Shown one piece after another: positions 6,843 to 15,762 of a stretch of 64,000 bases of DNA. This DNA comes from Ardenticatenaceae bacterium (GTDB lineage Bacteria > Chloroflexota > Anaerolineae > Promineifilales > Promineifilaceae), in assembly GCA_020634375.1 (NCBI GenBank), contig JACKBX010000006.1:1-64000 (forward strand). Direction: 5' to 3'. How positions within the stretch are numbered: the first letter of the stretch is position 1; each line of letters begins with the position of its first letter. Position numbers and translations under genes: made by a program. Below the pieces are notes generated by a model. It was not told where the DNA came from. It did no database searches and worked only from the letters and a program-made list of their open reading frames with translations.

Positions 6843-8958
6843 AAGTCATTTCCTCGCCTTGCAATGGTACAGTCACTTCAATCGTTGTGCCCATTCCCGG
6901 TTGCGCCATAATATTGCACGAGCCACCCACCAGCGCCGCTCGCTCTTGCATCCCTAAAAGCCCCCATGCCTGACGGTTTTTCTTCCGATTATGTAATGCG
7001 TCCTCTGGTGCAAACCCGCGCCCGTCATCTGTCACCCGTAAGGCTAACAAGTGCGGCTCAAAATGCAGGTTCACTGTCACTGACTGGGCACGGGCATGTT
7101 TAGTCACGTTCGTCAGCGCTTCTTGGGCGATGCGAAAAACCACCGTCTCCAGCGCCGAGCGCAGGCGGCGGCGTTCCCCGCTGACCACGAGCGTTGCGCG
7201 AATATGGGTGCGCTTCTCAAGATCATGTACCTGGCTGCGCAGCGCCGAAATCAGCCCCAAATTGTCTAGCAGGCTGGGGCGCAAATCCGCAATCACGTCA
7301 TGTACCTCTTGCAAAGCTTGTGCGCTGATCACGCGCAAATCATGGAGTTGGTTGTCCAGATTGTTGTTTGCTTTTTGGCGGGCACTTTCCATTGCCGCAG
7401 CCAAACCCAGTCCCAGAGCGGTCAGTGTCTGCCCCGTGCCATCATGTAATTCTCGCGCAATACGCTGTCGTTCATTTTCTTGTGCTGTTACAACCTGGTG
7501 TAGCAGTTCTCCACGCAGCGCTTCGCGGGCCTGTACTTCTTCGTAGAGATGGGCGTTGGTCAGGGCAATACCCAATTGTCCGGCGACTGTGCTGATCAAA
7601 TATAGGTCACGCACGGTGAAGGGGGATTTGGTTGTCCATGCGCTTAATACAAGACTGCCCATCAACTCTTCTTGGATGATCAGGGGGACGCCAACGGTTT
7701 GCGCGTTGGTAATTGGCGTGTTGTCGTATTGGTCGAGAATCAAATCATCTGTGTTTCCCAATGGAATGATGTTTTGCGTATCACAAATGGCGATTTGTCC
7801 GGTGGAGAGTACAAAGTCACCCAGTTTGTAGGCACGGTTGAGGCCGCAGTTGTCTGGGTCTTCTGGCGTAATTCTACCCTCAAAGCCAGACATGGTGACG
7901 ATTTTACCCGGCTCTTCGGCCCGCTCGCGGAGCAAGATGAGGCCGCCATCGATGCGGGGCAGGTTGTCGAAAATTTGCAGGACGACGTTTTGCAGCAGTT
8001 GTTCTCTGCTGAGAGTGGCGGAAAGGCTGCGTGACAGGCCGAATAAGACAGTGAGGTCTTGCACGGCCGTTTGCAATGCCTGGTTCAGTTGTTCCGTTTC
8101 GCGGCGTGCCTGTCGTTGGGTTTCCAGCGCTTCTTGCTGCGCAGATAAGCGGGCCTCGTTAGCCATTGCCAATCTTTGCTGACTTTCCAACTCAAATGCA
8201 CGTAAGGCTCGAATCACGAATAAAGCCATGATTGCCGCCATGACAGCGCGAAACAATTGAACAGGAAAATCAAACCACTTTTGGAAGACATCGGCATTGA
8301 TGACGTTGGCCGGAAATAAAAAGCTGGGCGTAGTAAAAAACTGCCCCACGACACCATAGAGCAAGATAGCAATTGCTGCCCACCACAATGCCCGTCCAAA
8401 GTCTGGCATTCCACGAGCCTTGAAAGCGCGTTGTTCTAGCACAATAGCCCATGCCGCCAATATCGCGCCAGGAATACCGGCGATGTAGCGTGCCAGCACA
8501 TCGGCTGCCTTTACCAGCTCTGTTGGGGATGGCTGGTAGACCAAACGCGTTAGCACGACGCTGCCCAACCAAAAAGCGGCCAAACTGCCTGCGGCAATCA
8601 TTGCCAGCGAGTATTCATTTTTAACTGTGCCGCGATTGGAAAAAATGAGGCGAATGCCAAAGATAACCAGGAACAAGAATGAGAGTACTAAGGCTCCCAT
8701 GCGAATGCCATTTAAGAAGAAAAGCTGTTCTGGGGTGAGATTGTCAAATTTGCCCCAGCGCTGAAACATTTCCAGCCATTCGTGGATGCCGTGCAAAATG
8801 CCGAAGGCTGCTAGTGACCCCATTGCCCGCGCCAGACGAAACTCGGACGAGCGGCCTGATTCCAGCATGACGGCCAGCCCCATGCTGAAGAATGCCAGTC
8901 CATAGAGGAAGAAAACGACGTCCAGATGCTCTGTAAATAAATGGGTAATAGAGTTCAT
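6814..8958 (-). CDS. Membrane histidine kinase with GAF domain (HisKA_3, NarX/DesK class)
   Basis: The product has 714 residues. The first 245 hold about seven membrane spans with no clear periplasmic sensor domain. A coiled coil (about 245-300) and a GAF-like domain (about 300-470) follow. Then comes a HisKA_3 dimerisation domain with phosphoacceptor His505 in the box RQRIARELHDGTGQ and a short HATPase_c domain with N-box Asn617 (ALTNVTKHA) and G-box (DDGRGF). It should phosphorylate the LuxR-type regulator whose gene starts inside its 3' end. The GAF domain may sense redox, light or a small ligand; no binding residues can be assigned. Pair and position suggest respiratory control. Confidence 0.9.
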   Translation of the reverse strand: MNSITHLFTEHLDVVFFLYGLAFFSMGLAVMLESGRSSEFRLARAMGSLAAFGILHGIHEWLEMFQRWGKFDNLTPEQLFFLNGIRMGALVLSFLFLVIFGIRLIFSNRGTVKNEYSLAMIAAGSLAAFWLGSVVLTRLVYQPSPTELVKAADVLARYIAGIPGAILAAWAIVLEQRAFKARGMPDFGRALWWAAIAILLYGVVGQFFTTPSFLFPANVINADVFQKWFDFPVQLFRAVMAAIMALFVIRALRAFELESQQRLAMANEARLSAQQEALETQRQARRETEQLNQALQTAVQDLTVLFGLSRSLSATLSREQLLQNVVLQIFDNLPRIDGGLILLRERAEEPGKIVTMSGFEGRITPEDPDNCGLNRAYKLGDFVLSTGQIAICDTQNIIPLGNTDDLILDQYDNTPITNAQTVGVPLIIQEELMGSLVLSAWTTKSPFTVRDLYLISTVAGQLGIALTNAHLYEEVQAREALRGELLHQVVTAQENERQRIARELHDGTGQTLTALGLGLAAAMESARQKANNNLDNQLHDLRVISAQALQEVHDVIADLRPSLLDNLGLISALRSQVHDLEKRTHIRATLVVSGERRRLRSALETVVFRIAQEALTNVTKHARAQSVTVNLHFEPHLLALRVTDDGRGFAPEDALHNRKKNRQAWGLLGMQERAALVGGSCNIMAQPGMGTTIEVTVPLQGEEMTYAEDQVNAG

Positions 8959-9018
8959 AATGCAGCCATGTCTATTGTGTCAGACTTGCCGTTGTTTGAG
9001 GAATTATACCAGAAGTGA

Positions 9019-9777
9019 CTAGTCGCTGGTTGCTGGTTGCTGGTCAGCTGGGTGGATTTCGATGGGGCCGAAGAGGGTGGGCTGCACGGCCGTTACTTCC
9101 CGCCGCTTGATCAATTCCAAAGTAGCCAACAGGGTGATGGCAATTTCCACGCGGGTCACTTTTTTGGAGAGGATGTCTGTGAAGAGGAACGGCCGTTTCT
9201 CCACCAGCCTGTGCCGCAGCTTCTTAATTTGCCCCTCAATGGTAATCTGGCGCGGCTGCACCAACGAGATACTCTCTTCCAACGTTTCCGTGCGTGCCAG
9301 CACATCTTTCACCGCTCGAATAAGCGCATCCAGCGTTACATCGCTGAGGTCCAGACGCTTATCCAGGCGTGGTGGCGGAGCCACGCGCAGATGCGTGCGC
9401 AGCCCGGCCTCTTCCCGCCCTTTTAGCCATTGTGCCGCCGCCTTGAATCGCTTGTATTCCCGCAATTGCCGCAGCAATGCCTCCGCCGGGTCTTCCTCTT
9501 CCTCTTCGCCAAAGGGTTGGATGGGGGTTTGGGGCAGCAGCGCCCGGCTTTTGATCAGCGCCAGCCGCGCCCCAATGACGATGAAATCAATGAGGTGTTC
9601 CATGCGGCTGCCGTTGCCACTATCCCGCATTTTTTCTACTTGTTCCAGGTATTGTGTCGTTACCTGGGCCAGAGAGATGACGGTAATGTCTAGTTCTTGG
9701 CGTTCAATGAGGTGCAGGAGTAAATCGAGCGGCCCGCTAAAGAGTGGCAAATCAAGCTGGTAGGTTGGGGCACTCAT
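9019..9777 (-). CDS. scpA: Segregation and condensation protein A
   Basis: The 252-residue protein has the ScpA hallmark start (LPLFSGPLDLLLHLIERQELDI, given as LPLFSGPLDLLLHLI plus ERQELDI), where the N-terminal helix binds the SMC neck, an acidic linker (about 95-105) and a winged-helix C-terminus (about 165-245) that binds the SMC head. ScpA is the kleisin of the SMC-ScpAB complex; the SMC gene itself is at 40120 in this window. The start codon overlaps the stop of the upstream Ser/Thr kinase gene (ATGA), so the two are translationally coupled. scpB, which often follows scpA, is not next to it here. Length fits the family. Confidence 0.93.
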   Translation of the reverse strand: MSAPTYQLDLPLFSGPLDLLLHLIERQELDITVISLAQVTTQYLEQVEKMRDSGNGSRMEHLIDFIVIGARLALIKSRALLPQTPIQPFGEEEEEDPAEALLRQLREYKRFKAAAQWLKGREEAGLRTHLRVAPPPRLDKRLDLSDVTLDALIRAVKDVLARTETLEESISLVQPRQITIEGQIKKLRHRLVEKRPFLFTDILSKKVTRVEIAITLLATLELIKRREVTAVQPTLFGPIEIHPADQQPATSD

Positions 9778-11333
9778 GCAGGGGATCCAAATGCAATGTA
9801 GAGGATGAGGAGGATGGTGATGATAGTAACGGCCGTTACCATCATCACTAATAACGAACGGTCTTTACGTGTCTTCTTTTGCTGGCGACCCTGCACATAA
9901 CGCTGGCGTTCACCCTCCACGTTTTGCAGTTCCGCCATACGTCGCTCAGAAGCCTGCGCTTCCGCTATTTTCAATGCTTCGGCTTGCTTTTGCTGCCGTC
10001 GCAGCCGGTCAACCGTTCCTTGCTTGCCAGGAACCTGCAAAAACGAGAAGATGTCCAGCGACGTGCCGCATTGTTTGCACTTTTCTGCACCCGGCCAATT
10101 GCTGGTGTAGCATTCCTGGCAAATTCGGCTCAGAGGCGTGTCACAATTGACGCACAGGGTGCTTTTGTCGGTGTGGTAGGTGTAGCAGTTTGGGCAGAGG
10201 TGCCCTTCAATGTCAAAATCATGCTGGCAGTAATCACAGTGAATGGGATCGTGCTGCCCGTGCAGATCGATGATTTTGTTGCAATGTGGGCAGTAAATGT
10301 CCAGGGCATTTTCGTCAGCCGCGCTGGCTGCTATTTCTTCCGGGGTGCGCAGGCCAAAGACGGCTAACGATTTGGTCTCGGGCGGGGCTTGGAAGGGCGG
10401 TTTGCTGATGGCCCGCACAATTTCGGTTGCAGGTGGCGTGCTGTTTTCTGGCTGGCTGTCGGTGAAGCGCGGTAAGGGTTGTTCGGGATTGTTGATCGCG
10501 CTCATGGCCGAAGACAACATTTTGATGACTTGCGCGGCTGTTTTGGGGCGGTCATTGGGTTCTTTTGCCATCAGTCGGTGAATGATGACATCGTATTCGC
10601 GGGGCAGATTGTTGTTGATTTGGCGGATGCGTGGCACGGGATCGGTAATTTGTTTGACGATCATCATAGCTGGGGTTTCGGCACGATACGGCCGTTTCCC
10701 GGTCATCATCTCGAACAACACCACTCCCAAGCCATACAGGTCGCTACGGCCGTCAATCTCCAGCCCGCGAATCTGTTCTGGACTCATGTAACCCGGCGTG
10801 CCTACGGCCGCATGAGAGCCAGTTAATTCAGACGGCGCATCCAGCCGCACCATGCCAAAATCCGACAAATAGGCGTGCCCATACTTGTCGAACAAAATAT
10901 TGCTGGGCTTGATGTCGCGGTGAAAAATCCCCAATTTGTGTGCTTCATCCAGTGCAGGGCCAATGCGCCGCAAAATTTGCAGCGTTTCCGTCATGGACAT
11001 GGGGCGGCCCTTCAGCCGTTTAGACAGCGTGCCGCCGCTCATGTAGCGCATCACAATGTACGGTTGATCCTGGTCTTTGCCAAAATCATGCACAGGCACA
11101 ACCGCAGGGTGGTCTAATACTGCAATCGCCTTTGCTTCGCGCTCAAAACGCATTTGGAACATAGGATCATGCAGCAGTTCGCGGGGCAAAATTTTGACAG
11201 CTACATTCCGCTCAATTTGGGGATCATACCCCAGATAAACAGCGCCCATCCCTCCTTGGCCGATGACATCCTTAATGATGTAGCGACCAATGGTTTGCGG
11301 CATCTGTTCTATCATTGCGGAATTATCTGTCAT
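9774..11333 (-). CDS. Ser/Thr protein kinase with zinc-ribbon region and C-terminal membrane helix
   Basis: The product has 519 residues. The kinase domain (about 17-275) has the glycine loop GQGGMGAVYLG, ATP-binding K47, catalytic D140 in HRDIKPSNILFD and the DFG triad at 158-160, so it should be active (PknB-like Hanks kinase). Residues 345-430 carry six CXXC pairs that fit tandem zinc ribbons. A Gln/Glu/Arg-rich helix (440-485) leads to one C-terminal membrane span (about 492-516), leaving the kinase in the cytoplasm. There are no PASTA repeats. It overlaps scpA by 4 bp, so kinase and kleisin are made together. Substrate unknown. Confidence 0.92.
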   Translation of the reverse strand: MTDNSAMIEQMPQTIGRYIIKDVIGQGGMGAVYLGYDPQIERNVAVKILPRELLHDPMFQMRFEREAKAIAVLDHPAVVPVHDFGKDQDQPYIVMRYMSGGTLSKRLKGRPMSMTETLQILRRIGPALDEAHKLGIFHRDIKPSNILFDKYGHAYLSDFGMVRLDAPSELTGSHAAVGTPGYMSPEQIRGLEIDGRSDLYGLGVVLFEMMTGKRPYRAETPAMMIVKQITDPVPRIRQINNNLPREYDVIIHRLMAKEPNDRPKTAAQVIKMLSSAMSAINNPEQPLPRFTDSQPENSTPPATEIVRAISKPPFQAPPETKSLAVFGLRTPEEIAASAADENALDIYCPHCNKIIDLHGQHDPIHCDYCQHDFDIEGHLCPNCYTYHTDKSTLCVNCDTPLSRICQECYTSNWPGAEKCKQCGTSLDIFSFLQVPGKQGTVDRLRRQQKQAEALKIAEAQASERRMAELQNVEGERQRYVQGRQQKKTRKDRSLLVMMVTAVTIITILLILYIAFGSPA

Positions 11334-11360
11334 ACCAATGCCTTTCCCTTACCGCTTTTC

Positions 11361-11389
11361 ATTATAGCCGAAACTTCAGTAATCAGTAA
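11361..11389 (-). promoter_or_regulatory. Possible promoter of the kinase-scpA operon
   Basis: On the minus strand TATAAT (11366-11361) is preceded, 17 bp upstream, by TTACTG (11389-11384). It lies 28 bp before the kinase start. The -35 falls inside a word-repeat tract, so the -10 is the better part of the call. Confidence 0.45.
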
Positions 11390-11462
11390 TCAGTTTTCAG
11401 TAATCGGGTGCGATCAGATTTACCGTTTACTGGCTACTGACCACTGTTTACCGACTACTTTT
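11375..11462. repeat. Intergenic word-repeat tract (CAGTAAT/ACTG words)
   Basis: The tract repeats the word CAGTAAT three times, then continues with its partly complementary words (TTTACTG, CTACTGACCACTG). A closely related tract built of the same words lies at 61262-61341, before rny. It runs a few bases into the 3' end of the glycosyltransferase gene. Confidence 0.7.
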
Positions 11463-13082
11463 TACTGGCCGCATGACGCAGTAAACGAAACCATTCATCT
11501 CGATCAGGTCGGTGGTGGCGTAACGCTGCCCGATCATGTCGAGAACGGGCGGAGGGTAGAATTGGGCGCGTAAAATGATGGTGTCGAATGACTGCTCGTC
11601 GAGCATGGTCAACATGTCGGTCAGGTCTACGGCATTGTTTTGGTAGAGGTTGAGCAACTGCGTTGGGTTGGTGACAATGTCACGCCCGACGTAGAAGTTG
11701 AACCCGGCATCTTCACTGAAAGCGGCCGTTTCACCCTCCAATATCTTATCAGCAATGGCAATTCCGGCGGCGGTGTCTGCGGCACTGGGAGGTCGCCCCA
11801 ACAGCGATACGCCCGCCGAATCCACGTAATAGACCGGTTCCGGATCGCGTGGCGCGGAGCAGGAGGTTTGCGGCGCAATGGCAACTTCACTGGGTTGGCC
11901 GAGGGCTTGGGCAATGGCTGCTAATGTGGGTGTATGGGTGGGCATGTGGAAGACCTTGCCTGCTTGCACCAACCAGAGCAGGGCGATGAGGGTAAGCACG
12001 GCCGTTTCCCACTTCCATCCCTTTTGCTCTGCCCAATCCAGCGCCCGGTTCAGCGCCAGCCCGGTGAGGATGCAGCTTGCGGCGATGGCCGTGGCAAAAT
12101 ACGATTCGCCTGCGCCCCATTTTCCCGCAGTGATGCTGTTTAGCATCGCCAACACAAACCACACCGAGTATGCCGATAGCCGCTCGAAGTAAAACTGATA
12201 CACGGCAAACAATATGGCTATGGTTGTGATGACTGTGTGCAGTTTAAACCACTGCTTGAACAGGCCAATGGCCTGCTCTTTGATGAAGGGGTTCAGATTG
12301 GCAGTGACGGTGTTCACCAGCCACCAGTTATCCGTCGAAATGTTAATCCACCAGAAAATGAGGCCAGTTACGGCGGCAAAGGGGATAGCCCACAGGATGG
12401 CTCGCTTTGTTTGCCGTAAAAAGAGGAAGAGGAAGACAGCGGCAACAGTGGCGTAAGCAAGCTGCTTGGTGTATCCCGCCGCCAACAGCAGCAGCATGAC
12501 GATGAGCAGCTGTTTGGGATGGTAACGGCCGTCACGCTCTTCCCGATCCACTGTAGCGGTCAGGTAAACCACTGCCAACGTCTCAAACATCACCATGAAC
12601 AGGTGCTGCCGGAACAGCGGCCCGACGTGGTAGATGTAATTGGAAGCGAGAAAGGCCAGCCCCGCCAACGCCGAAAGCCACCATCGTTTTCGCTTGCTTT
12701 GGCGCTGCACACCCCAGGCAATGGCAACGGCCGTTACCAATGTGCCCAACCACGAAACCAATCGCCCCGTCCAATACTGCGGCCCAAACAGCCACACCAA
12801 CGGCACAGTAACCACATGAAACAAGGGCGGGTAATTGGAGGAATAGAAGGGGTAATGGTCGTTATCCCGGTAAGGCCACTCGCCCTCGCTGAACAGGACG
12901 GTGTCCATCAACTCGAACCCTTCGCCCTGGTCGTAGTCAAAGGGGAAGCGGAACAGGTTGACAGCATAGATGGCGTAGACGATGAGGTAGCCCACAAAGG
13001 CCAACAAGGCGATGCTGATGAGAATGCGGGGGAGGTAGGAAACGGCCGTTTCCCACTTATTAGAAGGGGGAGAGACAATCAT
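11448..13082 (-). CDS. Polytopic membrane glycosyltransferase (ArnT/GT39-like)
   Basis: The 544-residue product has around ten to twelve hydrophobic spans. After the first span comes an extracytoplasmic loop with acidic residues (FDYDQGEGFELMD, about 43-55) and YSSNYPPLFH, the position where GT-C polyprenyl-phosphate-sugar transferases of the ArnT/PMT type hold their catalytic Asp/Glu. The last 130 residues form a soluble domain. It probably transfers a lipid-linked sugar to a cell-envelope acceptor; donor and acceptor unknown. I chose ATG 13082 because it overlaps the stop of the small upstream membrane gene (ATGA coupling). An earlier start at 13199 would add residues in conflict with that gene. 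Confidence 0.7.
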   Translation of the reverse strand: MIVSPPSNKWETAVSYLPRILISIALLAFVGYLIVYAIYAVNLFRFPFDYDQGEGFELMDTVLFSEGEWPYRDNDHYPFYSSNYPPLFHVVTVPLVWLFGPQYWTGRLVSWLGTLVTAVAIAWGVQRQSKRKRWWLSALAGLAFLASNYIYHVGPLFRQHLFMVMFETLAVVYLTATVDREERDGRYHPKQLLIVMLLLLAAGYTKQLAYATVAAVFLFLFLRQTKRAILWAIPFAAVTGLIFWWINISTDNWWLVNTVTANLNPFIKEQAIGLFKQWFKLHTVITTIAILFAVYQFYFERLSAYSVWFVLAMLNSITAGKWGAGESYFATAIAASCILTGLALNRALDWAEQKGWKWETAVLTLIALLWLVQAGKVFHMPTHTPTLAAIAQALGQPSEVAIAPQTSCSAPRDPEPVYYVDSAGVSLLGRPPSAADTAAGIAIADKILEGETAAFSEDAGFNFYVGRDIVTNPTQLLNLYQNNAVDLTDMLTMLDEQSFDTIILRAQFYPPPVLDMIGQRYATTDLIEMNGFVYCVMRPVKSSR

Positions 13083-13276
13083 GCTGGCCGATCCCCCAAA
13101 GGTAACAACGTTAACCCTAACAGAGCCACAACAGCGGCTGCCAATAAAGCAATTCGCTGCGCTGGGCCAATCCCCTGAAAATCGCCTGCGCCCAACCAAT
13201 CAACCGCAAAAATAGCGATGACGCCAAATATACCCATTGCTAGAAGAATCAAACCCAATTGTCGTTTTGTGATCAT
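13079..13276 (-). CDS. Small two-span membrane protein
   Basis: The 65-residue product has two hydrophobic helices (about 6-25 and 38-58) separated by a short loop (DWLGAGDFQGIGPAQR). The ATG at 13276 has GAGG seven bases upstream; a TTG four codons earlier is less likely. The stop overlaps the start of the membrane glycosyltransferase, so it is probably its small partner. I do not recognise the family; similar two-helix proteins are common near membrane transferases. Confidence 0.6.
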   Translation of the reverse strand: MITKRQLGLILLAMGIFGVIAIFAVDWLGAGDFQGIGPAQRIALLAAAVVALLGLTLLPLGDRPA

Positions 13277-13399
13277 AAACGTCCTCAATTTACAAAAGTG
13301 ATCTTTATAGAAAACGTGAAATCCTCAAAATCCAAAAGACCGGCCAAAGTGTAACCGATTGCCAGCAAACGCGGCAAACCTGTGCGTGAAAAACTGTGG

Positions 13400-13428
13400 T
13401 TGATTGCCAAAGGGGTTATTGGTATAAT
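13400..13428 (+). promoter_or_regulatory. Sigma-70-type promoter of greA
   Basis: TTGATT (13400-13405) and a perfect TATAAT (13423-13428) are 17 bp apart. The predicted transcript start near 13435 leaves room for either proposed greA start codon. Confidence 0.8.
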
Positions 13429-13508
13429 GTTGCGCTTAAAATCTCTGACACGATAGGAATTGTATGCCGCTGTTTACCCAGCGGTTTCCTGTTAATTTGG
13501 GTGAATTG

Positions 13509-14000
13509 ATGACACAAATAAAACCACACTTGCTGACACCGGCCGGTTTAGACAAGCTAACAAGTGAGCTTGAGCATTTGCGTACTATTGGTCGTGAAGA
13601 AGTTGCAGACCGGTTGCACCGTGCTTTTGAAGACGGGCAGGACGATGATTTTGTAGATAATGCCGAATTAGAAGCTGCTCGCAATGCACAATCTTTCCTC
13701 GAAGGACGCATTCAAGAACTGGAAGACATCCTCAATAATTATCAGATCATCGAGGATGGCGCGAATCGCAATTTTGACTACGTGCGCATTGGCGATTTTG
13801 TGACCGTTACCGAAGTGGGCAGTGACGAGGAAGAGCGTTACCATTTGGTTGGTGCGGCTGAGGCCGACCCGGTTGAGGGGCGTATCTCAAATGAAAGCCC
13901 GCTGGGTAAGGCGCTCTTGGGCGCTAAGAAAGGTGACATAGTACGCATCAATGCCCCGCGCGGCGTCACGGAATTCCAGGTTGTGAATATTGAATCGTAA
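13509..14000 (+). CDS. greA: Transcription elongation factor GreA
   Basis: The product has 163 residues. The N-terminal part is the antiparallel coiled coil (about 10-75), with the acidic tip (DGQDDDFVDNAE) that reaches into the RNA polymerase secondary channel and stimulates cleavage of backtracked RNA. The C-terminal FKBP-like domain (about 85-160) contains SPLGKALLGAKKGD. The start at 13509 gives a family-like N-terminus (HLLTPAGLDKL) and has GGTGA upstream. An in-frame ATG at 13464 with AGGA before it would add 15 residues not typical of GreA. Next to lysS, as in several bacterial groups, but separated from it by a strong terminator. Confidence 0.92.
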   Translation: MTQIKPHLLTPAGLDKLTSELEHLRTIGREEVADRLHRAFEDGQDDDFVDNAELEAARNAQSFLEGRIQELEDILNNYQIIEDGANRNFDYVRIGDFVTVTEVGSDEEERYHLVGAAEADPVEGRISNESPLGKALLGAKKGDIVRINAPRGVTEFQVVNIES

Positions 14001-14024
14001 GCAACCTTTCCGAAAGTGATGAAC

Positions 14025-14052
14025 AGCCCGTGCCCGGCACGGGCTTTTTTTT
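14025..14052 (+). terminator. Intrinsic terminator after greA
   Basis: A GC-rich perfect hairpin (AGCCCGTGCC pairing with GGCACGGGCT) is followed by eight T residues, 24 bp after the greA stop. Confidence 0.92.
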
Positions 14053-14108
14053 GCAGAAATTTAAGTTGAATTCTTGTCTGGCTTATCCAGATTAGGAGAA
14101 GGTGTGAA

Positions 14109-15629
14109 ATGAGTTGGCAACCATCCCCCTTGGAAGAAAAACGACTGGAGAAATTGACTCACTTACAGGATGCGGGCATTGAACCGTATCCACTGCGGGT
14201 ATCGCGCACACATACGTCCGCAGAGGCGCTAACTTCTTTTGATGAGGCGACTCCTATCACGGTGACAGTGGCCGGGCGGCTGTTGAGTATGCGCGACATG
14301 GGCAAGACGGTGTTTGCACATATTGGCGATGGACACGGCCGTATTCAACTCTTTTTGCGCCGCGATGAAGTGGGTGAAGAATCCCACCGCATCTTTCGCA
14401 AACTGCTAGACTTGGGCGATTTTGTGCAGGCCACCGGTGAACTCTTCCAAACGCGCAGTGGCGAAGTGAGCGTGCGCGTGAGCGCATGGCGGCTGTTGAG
14501 CAAAGCCATCAGCCCCCTGCCGGTGGTGAAAGAACAAGAGGTGGATGGAGAGCTGGTGCGCTACAGTGCCTTTGCCGACGTGGAAGAGCGTTACCGGCAA
14601 CGCTACGCAGACCTGGCCGTGAACCCGGAGGTGCGCGAGGTGTTCCGCACCCGCGCCAAACTCATTAGTGCCATGCGCCGTTTCATGGATGAGTCTGGCT
14701 TTTTGGAGGTGGAGACGCCGATTTTGCAACCGTTGTATGGGGGGGCTGCGGCACGGCCGTTCACCACCTACCACAACCAGCTCAAACAAGAACTCTACCT
14801 GCGCATCTCCTTTGAACTATACCTGAAACGATTGTTGGTCGGTGGCATTGAGCGCGTCTACGAGATTGGCCGCGACTTCCGCAACGAAGGTGTCAGCTTC
14901 AAACACAATCCCGAATTTACACAAATGGAATTCTACGCCGCCTATTGGGATTACAATGATGTGATGGTTCATACCGAAAACATGCTTGCTTATATTGCCC
15001 AAGAGCTAACCGGCAGCACAACCATTACTTACCAGGAGCGGCAAATTAACCTGGCCCCACCCTGGAATCGCATTTCCATGCGCGAAGCGATTTTGGAGTT
15101 CACTGGCATTGATTACGCCAATTACACCGATGCGGAAAGTTTGGCACAGGCTATTCAGCGCATGGGCCAAGAGCGCGGTGTTGCAACACAGACCCCGCCC
15201 AACGCCAGTTGGGGCAAACTGATTGATGGGTTGCTGGGCGATTTTGTTGAGCCGAACCTGATACAACCCACCTTCATCACCCAGTATCCACGAGACATTT
15301 CACCATTGGCAAAAGCCATTCCCAACGACCCCCTGCATGTAGAACGGTTTGAGTTTTTTATTGCCGGTATGGAAATGGGCAATGCTTTCACCGAATTGAA
15401 TGATCCCATTGATCAACGGCAGCGATTTGAGATGTTGCAAGAGATGTATGGTGCGGATGAGGAAGAGTCGAATCCGATTGACGAGGATTATCTGCGGGCC
15501 ATGCGCTACGGAATGCCGCCCAACGGCGGTTTTGGCACAGGTGTCGATCGCCTGACAATGTTGTTTACAGACAAAACCACCATCCGCGAAGTGTTATTGT
15601 TTCCACACTTGCGGGAACGAGATTCCTAA
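14109..15629 (+). CDS. lysS: Lysyl-tRNA synthetase, class II
   Basis: The 506-residue enzyme charges tRNA-Lys with lysine using ATP. The N-terminal anticodon-binding OB fold covers about residues 55-160. The class II core follows, with motif 2 in EIGRDFRNEGVSFKHNPEFT and motif 3 in GGFGTGVDRLTML near the C-terminus, where Arg contacts ATP. Length and motif order match bacterial LysS. RBS AGGAG lies 14 bp upstream of the ATG; the gene has its own leader after the greA terminator and ends in another terminator. Confidence 0.96.
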   Translation: MSWQPSPLEEKRLEKLTHLQDAGIEPYPLRVSRTHTSAEALTSFDEATPITVTVAGRLLSMRDMGKTVFAHIGDGHGRIQLFLRRDEVGEESHRIFRKLLDLGDFVQATGELFQTRSGEVSVRVSAWRLLSKAISPLPVVKEQEVDGELVRYSAFADVEERYRQRYADLAVNPEVREVFRTRAKLISAMRRFMDESGFLEVETPILQPLYGGAAARPFTTYHNQLKQELYLRISFELYLKRLLVGGIERVYEIGRDFRNEGVSFKHNPEFTQMEFYAAYWDYNDVMVHTENMLAYIAQELTGSTTITYQERQINLAPPWNRISMREAILEFTGIDYANYTDAESLAQAIQRMGQERGVATQTPPNASWGKLIDGLLGDFVEPNLIQPTFITQYPRDISPLAKAIPNDPLHVERFEFFIAGMEMGNAFTELNDPIDQRQRFEMLQEMYGADEEESNPIDEDYLRAMRYGMPPNGGFGTGVDRLTMLFTDKTTIREVLLFPHLRERDS

Positions 15630-15640
15630 ATTGCTTGATG

Positions 15641-15679
15641 GGCCTGACAGGGTTTTTGTAATCTGTCAGGCCTTTGTTT
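15641..15679 (+). terminator. Intrinsic terminator after lysS
   Basis: GGCCTGACAG (15641-15650) pairs with CTGTCAGGCC (15663-15672), followed by TTTGTTT. It lies 12 bp after the stop codon. Confidence 0.85.
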
Positions 15680-15762
15680 CAGTGGCAGAAATAGCGGAAG
15701 TAATGCATAATGGCTGATGGATAAAGCCCTGTTGTTCCGTAAGGGCTGGTACTGGAAATCTT

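Noticed and set aside
9062..9763. 233-codon open frame antisense to scpA
   Set aside because: Arg/Ser-rich translation of a mirrored ScpA gene, with no own RBS or family likeness.
12519..13178. 219-codon open frame antisense to the glycosyltransferase
   Set aside because: Composition is that of a shadow frame; the membrane protein on the minus strand explains the region.
13464..13508. Upstream ATG as greA start
   Set aside because: It has AGGA upstream but adds 15 residues not typical of GreA; retained as an alternative only.
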